A DNA stretch of 8,181 nt from CAZTGZ01 sp044339595. Lineage in GTDB: Bacteria > Bacteroidota > Bacteroidia > NS11-12g > UBA9320. The notes beneath the pieces were generated by a model. The model did not search any database and was not told where the DNA came from. It saw only the letters and a list, made by a program, of their open reading frames with translations. The stretch is taken from NCBI GenBank assembly GCA_044339595.1, contig JBIIVF010000111.1, forward strand, positions 1-8,181, written 5' to 3'. The first letter of the stretch is position 1; every line of letters begins with the position of its first letter. The position numbers and the translations under genes are program-made. Positions 1 through 6,638 of the stretch are shown here, piece by piece.

Positions 1-1790
1 ATACCCGATAAATTTATTTCCCATTCCTGTTCCCCACCCATTAATTTCTCTTCTTCTTGCTTCAAAATAACCTGACCCAATGCATCAAAACAGCTAAAAA
101 TAATTTTTCCGGTGCCGGGAATATTCAACTTCACCCTCAAAATTCCTTCCCCAGGTATAGGATATATATTCATTCCGGCATCCAATACCTCTATTCCGAT
201 CGCATTATCAATCTCAATCTGCCCGATCCAAACTCCATTTCTGGTGGTACTCATACCATACGATCCACTCATCCACACTTTATTCCTTTCATTATACTTA
301 ACCTGGATGGCGGTATAATCGCCCCATCGCTCCATGCTGTCAGCCAAAAACGTATTAATCAACCCATCCCCTTTTCGAATAATTACCGGATTTCCATAAA
401 TAGAAGGTAAACTGCCCGACTTATTGTGATAGATGGCCAAAGTTCCGGGAAAATGTGCAGGTGAACTGAACGATGCAGTGATGGCGGAAGCATAAGGAGC
501 GTTGGCATCTGCCACAGAAGAAAGAGAAGGATAAGCTAAATCAAAAGTATCATGAGCGATATAACGGGCTTCGATCCGGGGATTGTTCTTCTCAGGATAA
601 AACAACATACCGTGAAAAATTCCGGAAGCCCCATTCATCGGCACATAGGTGGTTTGCACATATTGTATATGGTCCTGATGATAGAATCCACTCAATACAC
701 GTGTATCGTTGGTTTGCAATCTAAATCCCGCACTAGGCTGATACGCACTGGGTGGAACGCCATAAGGTTGATCTGCCACCGCAGTTTTCAGCGAAAGACG
801 AACTTCCGGTCCACCTGCATGACCATCAATCCGATGTATAAACAAGGTGTCATTGGTCAACGCTGAGGGCCGAACCGATAAAAGATAGATACCATCATCG
901 CGGGTTTCGGGTGTCGGTTGCACCGGACAAATGCTCCAAACCGGAACATCCTTATATTTGATGTCGTAATGCAAGTCCTTCAACAAACTGTCTCCTTTAT
1001 ATCCACTTGCCTTATTTACCTGCCAAATCACCGATTGCGTGAAGCCTTCCTGCCAACTTTCATCATCCTTTAATATATTGACCGTTATGAAAAGATCGCG
1101 TTCATTGATGGCGATGATCGGATAATCACTCCAGGTCTTGCCTAAAAATGGATTTCCGTCGATGGCATAAAAATTCCAATCTCCATCCGGATTGTTGGTT
1201 TTGGTAAATCCGACAACAATACGAGTGTCTGCACTGGTGCTGCCTTGAAGAAAAACAAGGATAAATCGATCTGAAAACGGGTCATACAAAACTTTCGGAT
1301 CATAGGTCCTGTCTAAATTGGGCAATACATTGTTCACGATGGTACGCAGAGTCCGATATCGAATCGAGGTTCCATCCGATTTGAAAATGCTCACAGAACT
1401 GTTGATCACACTCACAACGGTTCCATCATTTGAAATGGCCATGTTGTTATCATTCGGAATGCCGGCCCCTCCAACGGGTAATCCATTAAAATTCTTTAGC
1501 AATTGAGGGGTAATATCTGCCGGAGTAGATAAATACCTATTTTTCCAGCTTTTCCCTGAACCTGCACCAAATCGTTCTGCATTTCGTTGAATCTTGGCTT
1601 CAGCGGTAACGTGATGATGCGCCGGGAATGACTTATTCAAGGATTCGACCCATTCATTTTGAGGTTCTCCCATATTATAGGCAAGCAACAAGGCTGTTTT
1701 GATATTCCTCTCTACCTTATATGAGTGCGATTGAGCGAATGCTCCTGAACAAATAAATAAACCTATGAAGATTGATATTAGGTATTTCAT
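1..1790 (-). CDS. Secreted T9SS substrate, beta-propeller-like, type A sorting domain (3' end cut by window)
   Basis: The frame is open from an ATG at 1790-1788 to the left edge, giving 596 codons with no stop. Residues 1-19 form a Sec signal peptide: a Lys, a hydrophobic core, then AFA before Gln20. Cys14 does not sit in a lipobox. The middle (about 105-525) is rich in aromatic, Gly and Asp residues. It carries motifs such as AISNDGTVVSVIN (118-130), YDPKVLYDPFSDRF (163-176) and RWGDYTAIQ (488-496), which resemble those of secreted sialidase- or propeller-like proteins; I infer this fold. From about 533 the chain looks like a T9SS type A sorting domain: YPIP at 543-546 (usually YPNP), a strand pair, then a Phe-Asp-x-x-Gly-Gln turn. 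Another 20-30 residues probably lie beyond the edge. The protein should cross the outer membrane by T9SS and be released or surface-anchored. I do not recognise its function. It starts 34 bp after the Lpt gene. Confidence 0.85.
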   Translation of the reverse strand, partial: MKYLISIFIGLFICSGAFAQSHSYKVERNIKTALLLAYNMGEPQNEWVESLNKSFPAHHHVTAEAKIQRNAERFGAGSGKSWKNRYLSTPADITPQLLKNFNGLPVGGAGIPNDNNMAISNDGTVVSVINSSVSIFKSDGTSIRYRTLRTIVNNVLPNLDRTYDPKVLYDPFSDRFILVFLQGSTSADTRIVVGFTKTNNPDGDWNFYAIDGNPFLGKTWSDYPIIAINERDLFITVNILKDDESWQEGFTQSVIWQVNKASGYKGDSLLKDLHYDIKYKDVPVWSICPVQPTPETRDDGIYLLSVRPSALTNDTLFIHRIDGHAGGPEVRLSLKTAVADQPYGVPPSAYQPSAGFRLQTNDTRVLSGFYHQDHIQYVQTTYVPMNGASGIFHGMLFYPEKNNPRIEARYIAHDTFDLAYPSLSSVADANAPYASAITASFSSPAHFPGTLAIYHNKSGSLPSIYGNPVIIRKGDGLINTFLADSMERWGDYTAIQVKYNERNKVWMSGSYGMSTTRNGVWIGQIEIDNAIGIEVLDAGMNIYPIPGEGILRVKLNIPGTGKIIFSCFDALGQVILKQEEEKLMGGEQEWEINLSG

Positions 1791-1824
1791 GTTTCAAACC
1801 TAATAAATTTTGAAGAAAGGCAGT

Positions 1825-2907
1825 CTATTTCTGCGTGAAGCGATAAAAATATAGACCCACGAAAAAGAACATGACATTCGGTACGGTCACCGCCAATATG
1901 GGATGCAGCGCGCCGCTGGAACCATAGGAATGAAAGAATTGAATCACAAACAGGTAAAAAAAGCTGATGAGTATGCCCTTACCTAAATGCAATCCTATGC
2001 CCTGTCTGGTTTTGATGGATGAAACACAGACCGCAATGAAGGTCAATACCAAAATAGACAAGGGCGCTGCATACCGCCGATATTTTTCAGTTTGATAGAA
2101 GAACACGTTTTCAGTTCCGCGCATTTTTTCCATTTCGATGTATTCATCCAGCTCGCGGAGGTTAAATGACTGCACATCTTCTACCCTTCTGAAAAAATCA
2201 ATGGGATTAAACTGGATGGTTGTGTCGAGGGTTTTGCCGGAGTGAAGGGTTTGAGTGCCATCGCCATTGAAAATCCGGTAACGATAATTAGAAAGCGTCC
2301 ACTTTTCTGCGGTCCGATTCCATTGCATTTTTTCAGCGCTCATTCTTGATACCAATCGGTTATTTTCGATATGTTCGAGATTAACCAAATAGCCAAAACT
2401 GTCGAGATAGTTAAAACTCTGCATCGACATAACGATGCCGGGCTGAATCTGCCTTTTGATATTCTCCCGATAATCATTCGATATATCTCTGATATAGGTA
2501 TTCTCAAAATCAACACGAATTTTATCTGATGTAGGAATGATCCACGCATTTAAGGCAAAGCTCAAAAATCCGAGAAACAATGCCGTCAACATATAAGGTC
2601 TGAGAAAACGGTTATAGGATATCCCGCTGCTGAACATGGCAATGGCTTCGCTGCGATCCGCCATTTTTGAAGTAAAGAAAATGACCGAGATAAAAATGAA
2701 GATGGGGCTGAACTGGTTGAGAAGAAATGGAACGAAGTTGATGTAGTACTTCGATACGATGGTTGTGAAAGGAACTGATTTCTCTACAAAGTCATCAATC
2801 TTTTCTGACACATCAAAAATGATGATGATGATGGTAAACAAGCCCAACGCCAATGCAAATGCACTGAGGAAAGAGCGGATGATATACCAATCGAGCTTTT
2901 TGATCAT
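1825..2907 (-). CDS. LptF/LptG family LPS-export permease (YjgP/YjgQ)
   Basis: A 360-residue inner-membrane protein with the LptF/LptG layout. Three N-terminal membrane segments lie at about 11-31, 58-80 and 105-125. A hydrophilic periplasmic domain follows (about 126-275, the beta-jellyroll position), then three C-terminal segments at about 279-297, 308-328 and 335-357. The stretch MADRSEAIAMFSSGIS (82-97), after the second segment, is the family's cytoplasmic coupling region that contacts the LptB ATPase. In the known system LptF and LptG, with LptB, extract lipopolysaccharide from the inner membrane and push it onto the LptC/LptA bridge. The sequence does not tell me whether this is LptF or LptG, so I give no symbol; the partner is not in the window. 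The length is normal for the family. The gene starts 3 bp after the upstream stop, so it is probably co-transcribed and may be translated by re-initiation. Confidence 0.92.
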   Translation of the reverse strand: MIKKLDWYIIRSFLSAFALALGLFTIIIIIFDVSEKIDDFVEKSVPFTTIVSKYYINFVPFLLNQFSPIFIFISVIFFTSKMADRSEAIAMFSSGISYNRFLRPYMLTALFLGFLSFALNAWIIPTSDKIRVDFENTYIRDISNDYRENIKRQIQPGIVMSMQSFNYLDSFGYLVNLEHIENNRLVSRMSAEKMQWNRTAEKWTLSNYRYRIFNGDGTQTLHSGKTLDTTIQFNPIDFFRRVEDVQSFNLRELDEYIEMEKMRGTENVFFYQTEKYRRYAAPLSILVLTFIAVCVSSIKTRQGIGLHLGKGILISFFYLFVIQFFHSYGSSGALHPILAVTVPNVMFFFVGLYFYRFTQK

Positions 2908-2910
2908 TCC

Positions 2911-3270
2911 CTATTCGAGTTTGTCTTTCGATTTTTTGGCCACCAATAAAAAAAGTTTCAACAATGCATCGCATTCGTCTATGAGCGGGTTGATGAGACT
3001 CATGTCCATCAGTTGTTCGGCTTTAACCAATTCAAGCCAAAAACCACAGGCATTGGATGCATCGGCACATTCATTGAGCCGATTAATGAAATGCTCTGAA
3101 TTCTGCGGATAGCCTAAAATCCGGGTTTTTACGGACAACTCGGTGGCGTGTTGAAGTAATTTTTCTTTCACCAGATGGATCAGTGCATTTCCTCCCGGCA
3201 ATAAAACGCTTACCTTTATACAGGCATTGGCCAGCGTGGTGGTTCGGTTACGCAATTCTTCTACATTCAT
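2911..3270 (-). CDS. Four-helix-bundle protein (23S rRNA intervening-sequence / S23 family)
   Basis: A 119-residue, almost wholly helical protein. It has hallmarks of the small 'four helix bundle protein' family first found in 23S rRNA intervening sequences: an ELRNRT start of helix 1 (5-10), a central Leu/Ala helix (about 30-53), the FINRLNECADASNACGFWLE block (61-80), and a last helix ending in basic residues (KKSKDK). No signal peptide or membrane segment is visible, so it should be cytoplasmic. Family members form oligomeric bundles and are often linked to nucleic acid, but no precise function is established. The start overlaps the tgt stop in an ATGA arrangement and the stop lies 3 bp before the Lpt permease, so it is embedded in the operon. 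That setting is unusual for a family often seen alone or inside rRNA genes. Family assignment is fairly firm; its job here is unknown. Confidence 0.85.
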   Translation of the reverse strand: MNVEELRNRTTTLANACIKVSVLLPGGNALIHLVKEKLLQHATELSVKTRILGYPQNSEHFINRLNECADASNACGFWLELVKAEQLMDMSLINPLIDECDALLKLFLLVAKKSKDKLE

Positions 3271-4385
3271 AATCGCTGATTTAATTTAGAGACCATACTA
3301 ATTTTCCAAGGAGTGAAAGTGCCGGCTGAGATTTGATTTCTGGCTTCTTCCATAAGCCAAAGGTAAAACTTTAGATTGTGAACAGAGGCAATTTGTGCAG
3401 CCAGGTACTCTTTGGCTACCACCAAATGTCGCAAGTAGGCCTTAGAATATTCGGGCGTAATCAACGGATCAATGGGCGAAAAATCATCTTCCCATTTCTT
3501 ATTCTTTATGTTGATGGTGCCTTCTGCGGTGAAAAGCATGCCATTTCTTGCATTCCGAGTCGGCATCACACAGTCGAACATATCTATGCCCAACGCGATG
3601 GACTCCAATAAATTAACCGGTGTACCCACTCCCATGAGGTATCGTGGCTTTTCTACCGGCAGTATTTCACAAACCAAAGCGGTCATGTCATACATCATTT
3701 CATGCGGCTCTCCCACGGATAAACCGCCAATAGCATTCCCTTCTCTTTCAAAAGAAGCGATGACCTCAGCACTTTGTTTCCGCAAATCGGGATAAACACT
3801 ACCCTGTACAATTGGAAATAAGGTTTGTGAGAAACCATAATGTGATTCAGTTTCATCAAATCGCTTACAACATCTGCCGAGCCAACGATGGGTTTGATGC
3901 ATGCTGCTGGTGGCGTATTTCTTTTCACAAGGATATGGAGTACATTCATCGAAGGCCATGATAATATCAGCGCCTATGATTCTTTGGATATCCATGACAT
4001 TTTCCGGTGTAAAAAGCAATTTACTCCCATCGATATGACTTCTGAAATGAACGCCTTCCTCCGTGATTTTGCGATTTTCTGAAATAGAATAGACCTGAAA
4101 TCCACCGCTGTCGGTCAAAATGGGTTTATTCCAATTCATAAATGAATGCAGACCGCCGGCTTTTTTCATGATATCTGTGCCAGGCCTTAGAAAAAGATGA
4201 TAAGTATTCCCAAGAATGATTTGGGCTTTTACATCTTCAGTCAACCGCTTTTGATCTACGGCCTTCACCGTCGCTTGCGTGCCAACGGGCATAAAAATAG
4301 GAGTTTGAATGACCCCGTGATCGGTGGTGATGGTTCCGGTTCTGGCATTGGACTGCGCATCCCGGTTGAGAATATTAAACTTCAT
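3267..4385 (-). CDS. tgt: tRNA-guanine(34) transglycosylase (queuine tRNA-ribosyltransferase)
   Basis: A 372-residue TIM-barrel enzyme that exchanges guanine-34 of GUN-anticodon tRNAs for the queuosine precursor preQ1 in the cytoplasm. Visible signatures are LTDSGGFQV (90-98, general-acid Asp92), MAFDECTPYP (143-152, base-recognition Asp146), IVQGS (192-196, Gln194), GGLSVGE (220-226) and DMFDCVMPTRNARNG (268-282). By comparison with the Zymomonas enzyme, Asp271 is the nucleophile. The catalytic set is complete. The C-terminal zinc site is not: the usual CxCxxC is replaced by Asp-Pro-Leu-Ile-Thr-Pro-Glu-Tyr-Ser (306-314), with no cysteine, and only the His of VHNL (336) remains. My recollection is that Bacteroidota Tgt proteins commonly lack these cysteines, so I expect it to be active. 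The ATG overlaps the porT stop by one base (TAATG), suggesting coupled translation. Length is normal. Confidence 0.97.
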   Translation of the reverse strand: MKFNILNRDAQSNARTGTITTDHGVIQTPIFMPVGTQATVKAVDQKRLTEDVKAQIILGNTYHLFLRPGTDIMKKAGGLHSFMNWNKPILTDSGGFQVYSISENRKITEEGVHFRSHIDGSKLLFTPENVMDIQRIIGADIIMAFDECTPYPCEKKYATSSMHQTHRWLGRCCKRFDETESHYGFSQTLFPIVQGSVYPDLRKQSAEVIASFEREGNAIGGLSVGEPHEMMYDMTALVCEILPVEKPRYLMGVGTPVNLLESIALGIDMFDCVMPTRNARNGMLFTAEGTINIKNKKWEDDFSPIDPLITPEYSKAYLRHLVVAKEYLAAQIASVHNLKFYLWLMEEARNQISAGTFTPWKISMVSKLNQRL

Positions 4386-5080
4386 TATTCAAACAAAAAG
4401 CTGAACTGAACCAATTTTGGATATACGCCCTGCAAACTGCTTGAATAAAAATAAGGATCTTTTACCAGGGCATTGTTGATGCTTGTGCTCAGCTTTAGTT
4501 CGGGTGAAAATTTGAAATATTCGAAGTAAAAATCGAGACCACAGCCAATATCATAGCTAAATGTGTTGGGTTGCAAGGCCACGATGGCTTTGGTATTGCT
4601 TCTTTCTGTTTCCTTGTCGGAAGCAAAGTCATACCGGTAGGAAGCTCCACCCAAGGCATAAAAACGAACATTTCTGTGTCGCTTCGATTTGTACTTAAGC
4701 AATAATGGAATTTCGAGGTAGGTCGACTCGATGGGAATTTCCTTCTCTTCTCCGTTTTTGAAGGTATAATACATATTGCGTTGAGCAAAAGTGATGTTGA
4801 GCATGGTGCGGATATCCCAATAATCGGCCACACGGATATTCATGATCCCTCCAACTCCGAATCCCGGAAAGGGCTTTGACCACATATGGTTGATGGTGTC
4901 CATGTTTAGGTAGTTTTCACTGGTTGAATATTTCAAACGGGCATCGTTACCAATAATGGCGAAACCAAAGTGAATCTTTTGCAAATCATACAATGGATTT
5001 CTTTCCTGCGCTTTGGATGGTGCAGGAAGCAGAAACAAAAACGTCAACAGAATTAAGCTATACCTATATATAGTGTGCAT
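4385..5080 (-). CDS. porT: PorT family type IX secretion protein (outer-membrane beta-barrel)
   Basis: From the ATG at 5080-5078 the product is 231 residues, a typical PorT length. Residues 1-24 form a signal peptide (hydrophobic core, then a Ser-Lys-Ala cleavage site before Gln25). The rest has the alternating pattern of an eight-strand outer-membrane barrel. Blocks matching PorT as I know it are IHFGF (36-40), PGFGVGGIMNIRVADYWDIR (72-91), ESTYLEIPLLLKYKSKR (118-134), YDIGCGLDFYFEYFKFSPEL (176-195) and a C-terminal FSFLFE ending in a barrel-type Phe-Glu. PorT is required for T9SS, which exports proteins with C-terminal sorting domains and supports gliding in some species. An in-frame ATG at 5125 would put 15 polar residues before the signal peptide and lengthen the overlap with ubiE, so I prefer 5080. 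The gene overlaps ubiE by 28 bp and tgt by 1 bp. A T9SS substrate is encoded downstream in the same string. Confidence 0.92.
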   Translation of the reverse strand: MHTIYRYSLILLTFLFLLPAPSKAQERNPLYDLQKIHFGFAIIGNDARLKYSTSENYLNMDTINHMWSKPFPGFGVGGIMNIRVADYWDIRTMLNITFAQRNMYYTFKNGEEKEIPIESTYLEIPLLLKYKSKRHRNVRFYALGGASYRYDFASDKETERSNTKAIVALQPNTFSYDIGCGLDFYFEYFKFSPELKLSTSINNALVKDPYFYSSSLQGVYPKLVQFSFLFE

Positions 5081-5781
5081 ATTCCGAAACTTAAACGACT
5101 GGAACTCACGTTTTGATATCCGCAATGTTTCATGATTTCTTCAAAATCACTTCCTTCAGGGAAATGTTGAACACTTTCAGGCAAATAACTGTATGCGTTG
5201 TTGTGTTTCGAAAACAATTTACCCGTTACCGGCAAAATTACCTTAAAATAAAATTGAAATAGTTGCTTTACCGGAAATACTGATGGTTTCGAGAATTCCA
5301 GGATGGCAATAGGCGCGCCTTTTCTCAACACACGATGCATCTCTTTCAATCCTTCCTCCAGATGTTCAAAATTTCTTACTCCAAATGCCACGGTTGCGGC
5401 ATCGAAGGTTTCATTTTCAAAAGGCAACTGTTCGCTATCGGCACAAATCAGCTCGATTTTATGGATGCCGGCTGCCTTTATTTTCTTTCTCCCTACTTCC
5501 AGCATTCCATCGGCGATATCTACGCCGGTGATTTTATCCGGATTCAGGCGCAATGCCTCTAAAGCGAGATCCGCGGTACCTGTGGCTACATCCAATATTT
5601 GCTTTGGATGATACGGCTTCAGGCTGTTGATGGCTTTTTTTCTCCAGCTGATATCAATACCCAGCGAAAGAAAGCGGTTCAGAAAATCGTATTTCCCGGA
5701 TATATCGTTGAACATATCTCTCACTTGTTCTTTTTTGCTCAAGGCAGAGGCGGTATCCGGTACTATTTGTTTGGTCATCAT
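5053..5781 (-). CDS. ubiE: Demethylmenaquinone methyltransferase (UbiE/MenG)
   Basis: A class I S-adenosylmethionine methyltransferase of 242 residues. It carries out the C-methylation of demethylmenaquinone, the last step of menaquinone synthesis; in a Bacteroidota host menaquinone is the expected substrate. Family marks are YDFLN (31-35), the SAM-binding ILDVATGTADLA (62-73), the acidic VD end of the next strand (87-88), FDAATVAFGVRNF (126-138), LEFSKP (161-166) and YSYLPESVQHFP (197-208). I chose the ATG at 5781-5779 (the next ATG, 5778, is equally possible) because family proteins begin just before a TKQxxP-like stretch. The further upstream ATG at 5826 would add 15 residues (MLLIEIRKTAIEPLR) unlike the family. 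It is probably the first gene of the minus-strand operon, reading from the region shared with engB. Its last 28 bp overlap porT in another frame, through the PorT signal peptide. Confidence 0.95.
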   Translation of the reverse strand: MMTKQIVPDTASALSKKEQVRDMFNDISGKYDFLNRFLSLGIDISWRKKAINSLKPYHPKQILDVATGTADLALEALRLNPDKITGVDIADGMLEVGRKKIKAAGIHKIELICADSEQLPFENETFDAATVAFGVRNFEHLEEGLKEMHRVLRKGAPIAILEFSKPSVFPVKQLFQFYFKVILPVTGKLFSKHNNAYSYLPESVQHFPEGSDFEEIMKHCGYQNVSSSRLSFGICTLYIGIA

Positions 5782-5845
5782 TCTTAATGGTTCAATTGCG
5801 GTCTTACGAATCTCAATTAGTAACATGCAATCCTTTGGAAAGGTT

Positions 5846-5853
5846 TACCTTTG
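5846..5853 (+). promoter_or_regulatory. Candidate -7 promoter element upstream of engB
   Basis: TACCTTTG matches the Bacteroidota -7 consensus TAnnTTTG exactly and lies 40 bp before the engB ATG, leaving a leader of roughly 30-35 nt. No clear TTG (-33 element) is seen at the usual spacing, about 19 bp upstream. The box is part of the palindromic cluster CCTTT-GG-AAAGG-TTTA-CCTTT (5832-5852), so a binding protein could in principle compete with the polymerase. I found no matching consensus on the opposite strand for ubiE. Confidence 0.45.
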
Positions 5854-5893
5854 CTAAAATCTTCTTAACCCGAATCGGCCGCAAATATCAACC

Positions 5894-6493
5894 ATGTTAG
5901 TTAAATCAGCAAAATTCATTGCCTCTTATGGCAAACAAAGTGAAATGCCGGAAGGTTCGTTGCCTGAAATTGCCTTTATCGGGCGGAGTAATGTGGGCAA
6001 AAGTTCTCTCATTAACATGCTTTGCGGAAGGAAAGATTTGGCAAAAACATCCGGAAAACCGGGTAAAACGCAATCCATTAACCGTTTCCTCATCAATGAA
6101 AGCTGGTTTTTGACGGATTTGCCCGGATATGGCTATGCTCAGGTGAGCAAAACGAAGCGGGCCACCTTCGGACAAATGATTGAAGATTACTTCGTTCAAC
6201 AAAAAGATTTATCTGCGGTATGCATTCTGATTGACAGTCGGATCCCACCACAACGCATTGATCTTGAATTTATTCATTGGTGTGGCCTTCACGATATTCC
6301 GTTTCTGTTGGTTTTTACCAAATCTGAAAAACTGAAACAGGCAGAAATGATGGCTGTATTTGAAAATTATTCTGCCGCACTGCACTCCGTTGGATTTGAA
6401 GAATTTCCGGAAATGTTTCTCACTTCCGCTACCACAAGCTTAGGAAAAGAAGAATTGCTCGATTTTTTTGCGAAAGAGGTGTTGAAGGGTTGA
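5894..6493 (+). CDS. engB: Ribosome-assembly GTPase EngB (YsxC/YihA)
   Basis: A 199-residue single-domain GTPase of the TrmE-Era-EngA-EngB group, the usual length for EngB. It is cytoplasmic, acts in late assembly of the large ribosomal subunit, and is essential in several bacteria. G1 is GRSNVGKS (30-37). The switch I region with the G2 Thr is TSGKPGKTQ (52-60, Thr59). G3 is DLPGYGYAQV (75-84), where family members keep the PGYGYA run. G5 is SAT (178-180). G4 reads TKSE (142-145) where most family members have TKxD, so the guanine-binding Asp is a Glu here. The start is the ATG immediately before the conserved N-terminal strand (SAKFIAS). No good Shine-Dalgarno sequence precedes it, which is common in Bacteroidota. 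It is transcribed divergently from ubiE and convergently to the histidine kinase. Confidence 0.96.
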   Translation: MLVKSAKFIASYGKQSEMPEGSLPEIAFIGRSNVGKSSLINMLCGRKDLAKTSGKPGKTQSINRFLINESWFLTDLPGYGYAQVSKTKRATFGQMIEDYFVQQKDLSAVCILIDSRIPPQRIDLEFIHWCGLHDIPFLLVFTKSEKLKQAEMMAVFENYSAALHSVGFEEFPEMFLTSATTSLGKEELLDFFAKEVLKG

Positions 6494-6507
6494 CCTTTTA
6501 GCTATTT

Positions 6508-6570
6508 GGTAAAAGGTATTAGGCGCTAGGTAAAAGGGTTGAGGGTTTGGGTTTTTAGAGTTGAGGGTTT
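6508..6570. repeat. Interleaved short direct repeats downstream of engB
   Basis: GGTAAAAGG occurs at 6508-6516 and 6529-6537, 21 bp apart. GTTGAGGGTTT occurs at 6538-6548 and 6560-6570, 22 bp apart. ACCTTTT at 6493-6499, at the engB stop, can pair with AAAAGGT at 6511-6517 across an 11-nt loop, so a weak hairpin is possible. No T-run follows it, so I do not call a terminator. The stretch is purine-rich on the plus strand and non-coding. Confidence 0.6.
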
Positions 6571-6593
6571 AGTTGGTGAAATTCCGAAAGCAC

Positions 6594-6635
6594 AATTCGT
6601 AATTCGTAATTTTTAATTTTTAATTCATAATTCCC
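6594..6635. repeat. Tandem 7-bp repeat (six AATTNNN units)
   Basis: Six consecutive heptamers can be read: AATTCGT, AATTCGT, AATTTTT, AATTTTT, AATTCAT and AATTCCC. They fill the second half of the spacer between the convergent engB and histidine kinase genes and end 3 bp before the kinase stop. The AT-rich units could form cruciforms because AATT is self-complementary. I recall similar AATTCGTAATTCGT runs in intergenic regions of other Bacteroidota, so this may belong to a dispersed family. Confidence 0.75.
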
Positions 6636-6638
6636 TTA

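Noticed and set aside
57..866. Plus-strand open frames of about 100 codons at 57-410 and 552-866.
   Set aside because: They lie antisense to a continuous 596-codon minus-strand frame with a signal peptide and sorting domain, and their translations look like no protein family.
1748..1750. Cys14 of the secreted protein as a lipoprotein lipobox cysteine.
   Set aside because: The preceding residues are Leu-Phe-Ile, and a lipobox needs a small residue just before the Cys. The later AFA/Gln site fits signal peptidase I.
1795..1802. TAGGTTTG on the minus strand just before the T9SS substrate gene, matching TAnnTTTG.
   Set aside because: It ends only 4 bp before the ATG, which would make the transcript leaderless, and no TTG is present at the -33 position. 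Probably chance in an AT-rich gap.
5125..5826. Upstream in-frame ATGs that would lengthen PorT (5125) and UbiE (5826).
   Set aside because: Both add 15 residues not typical of the family; in PorT they would precede an otherwise normal signal peptide.
6493..6517. ACCTTTT/AAAAGGT hairpin as a rho-independent terminator for engB.
   Set aside because: The stem is short and AT-rich, the loop is 11 nt and no T-run follows, so it is only a possible weak hairpin.
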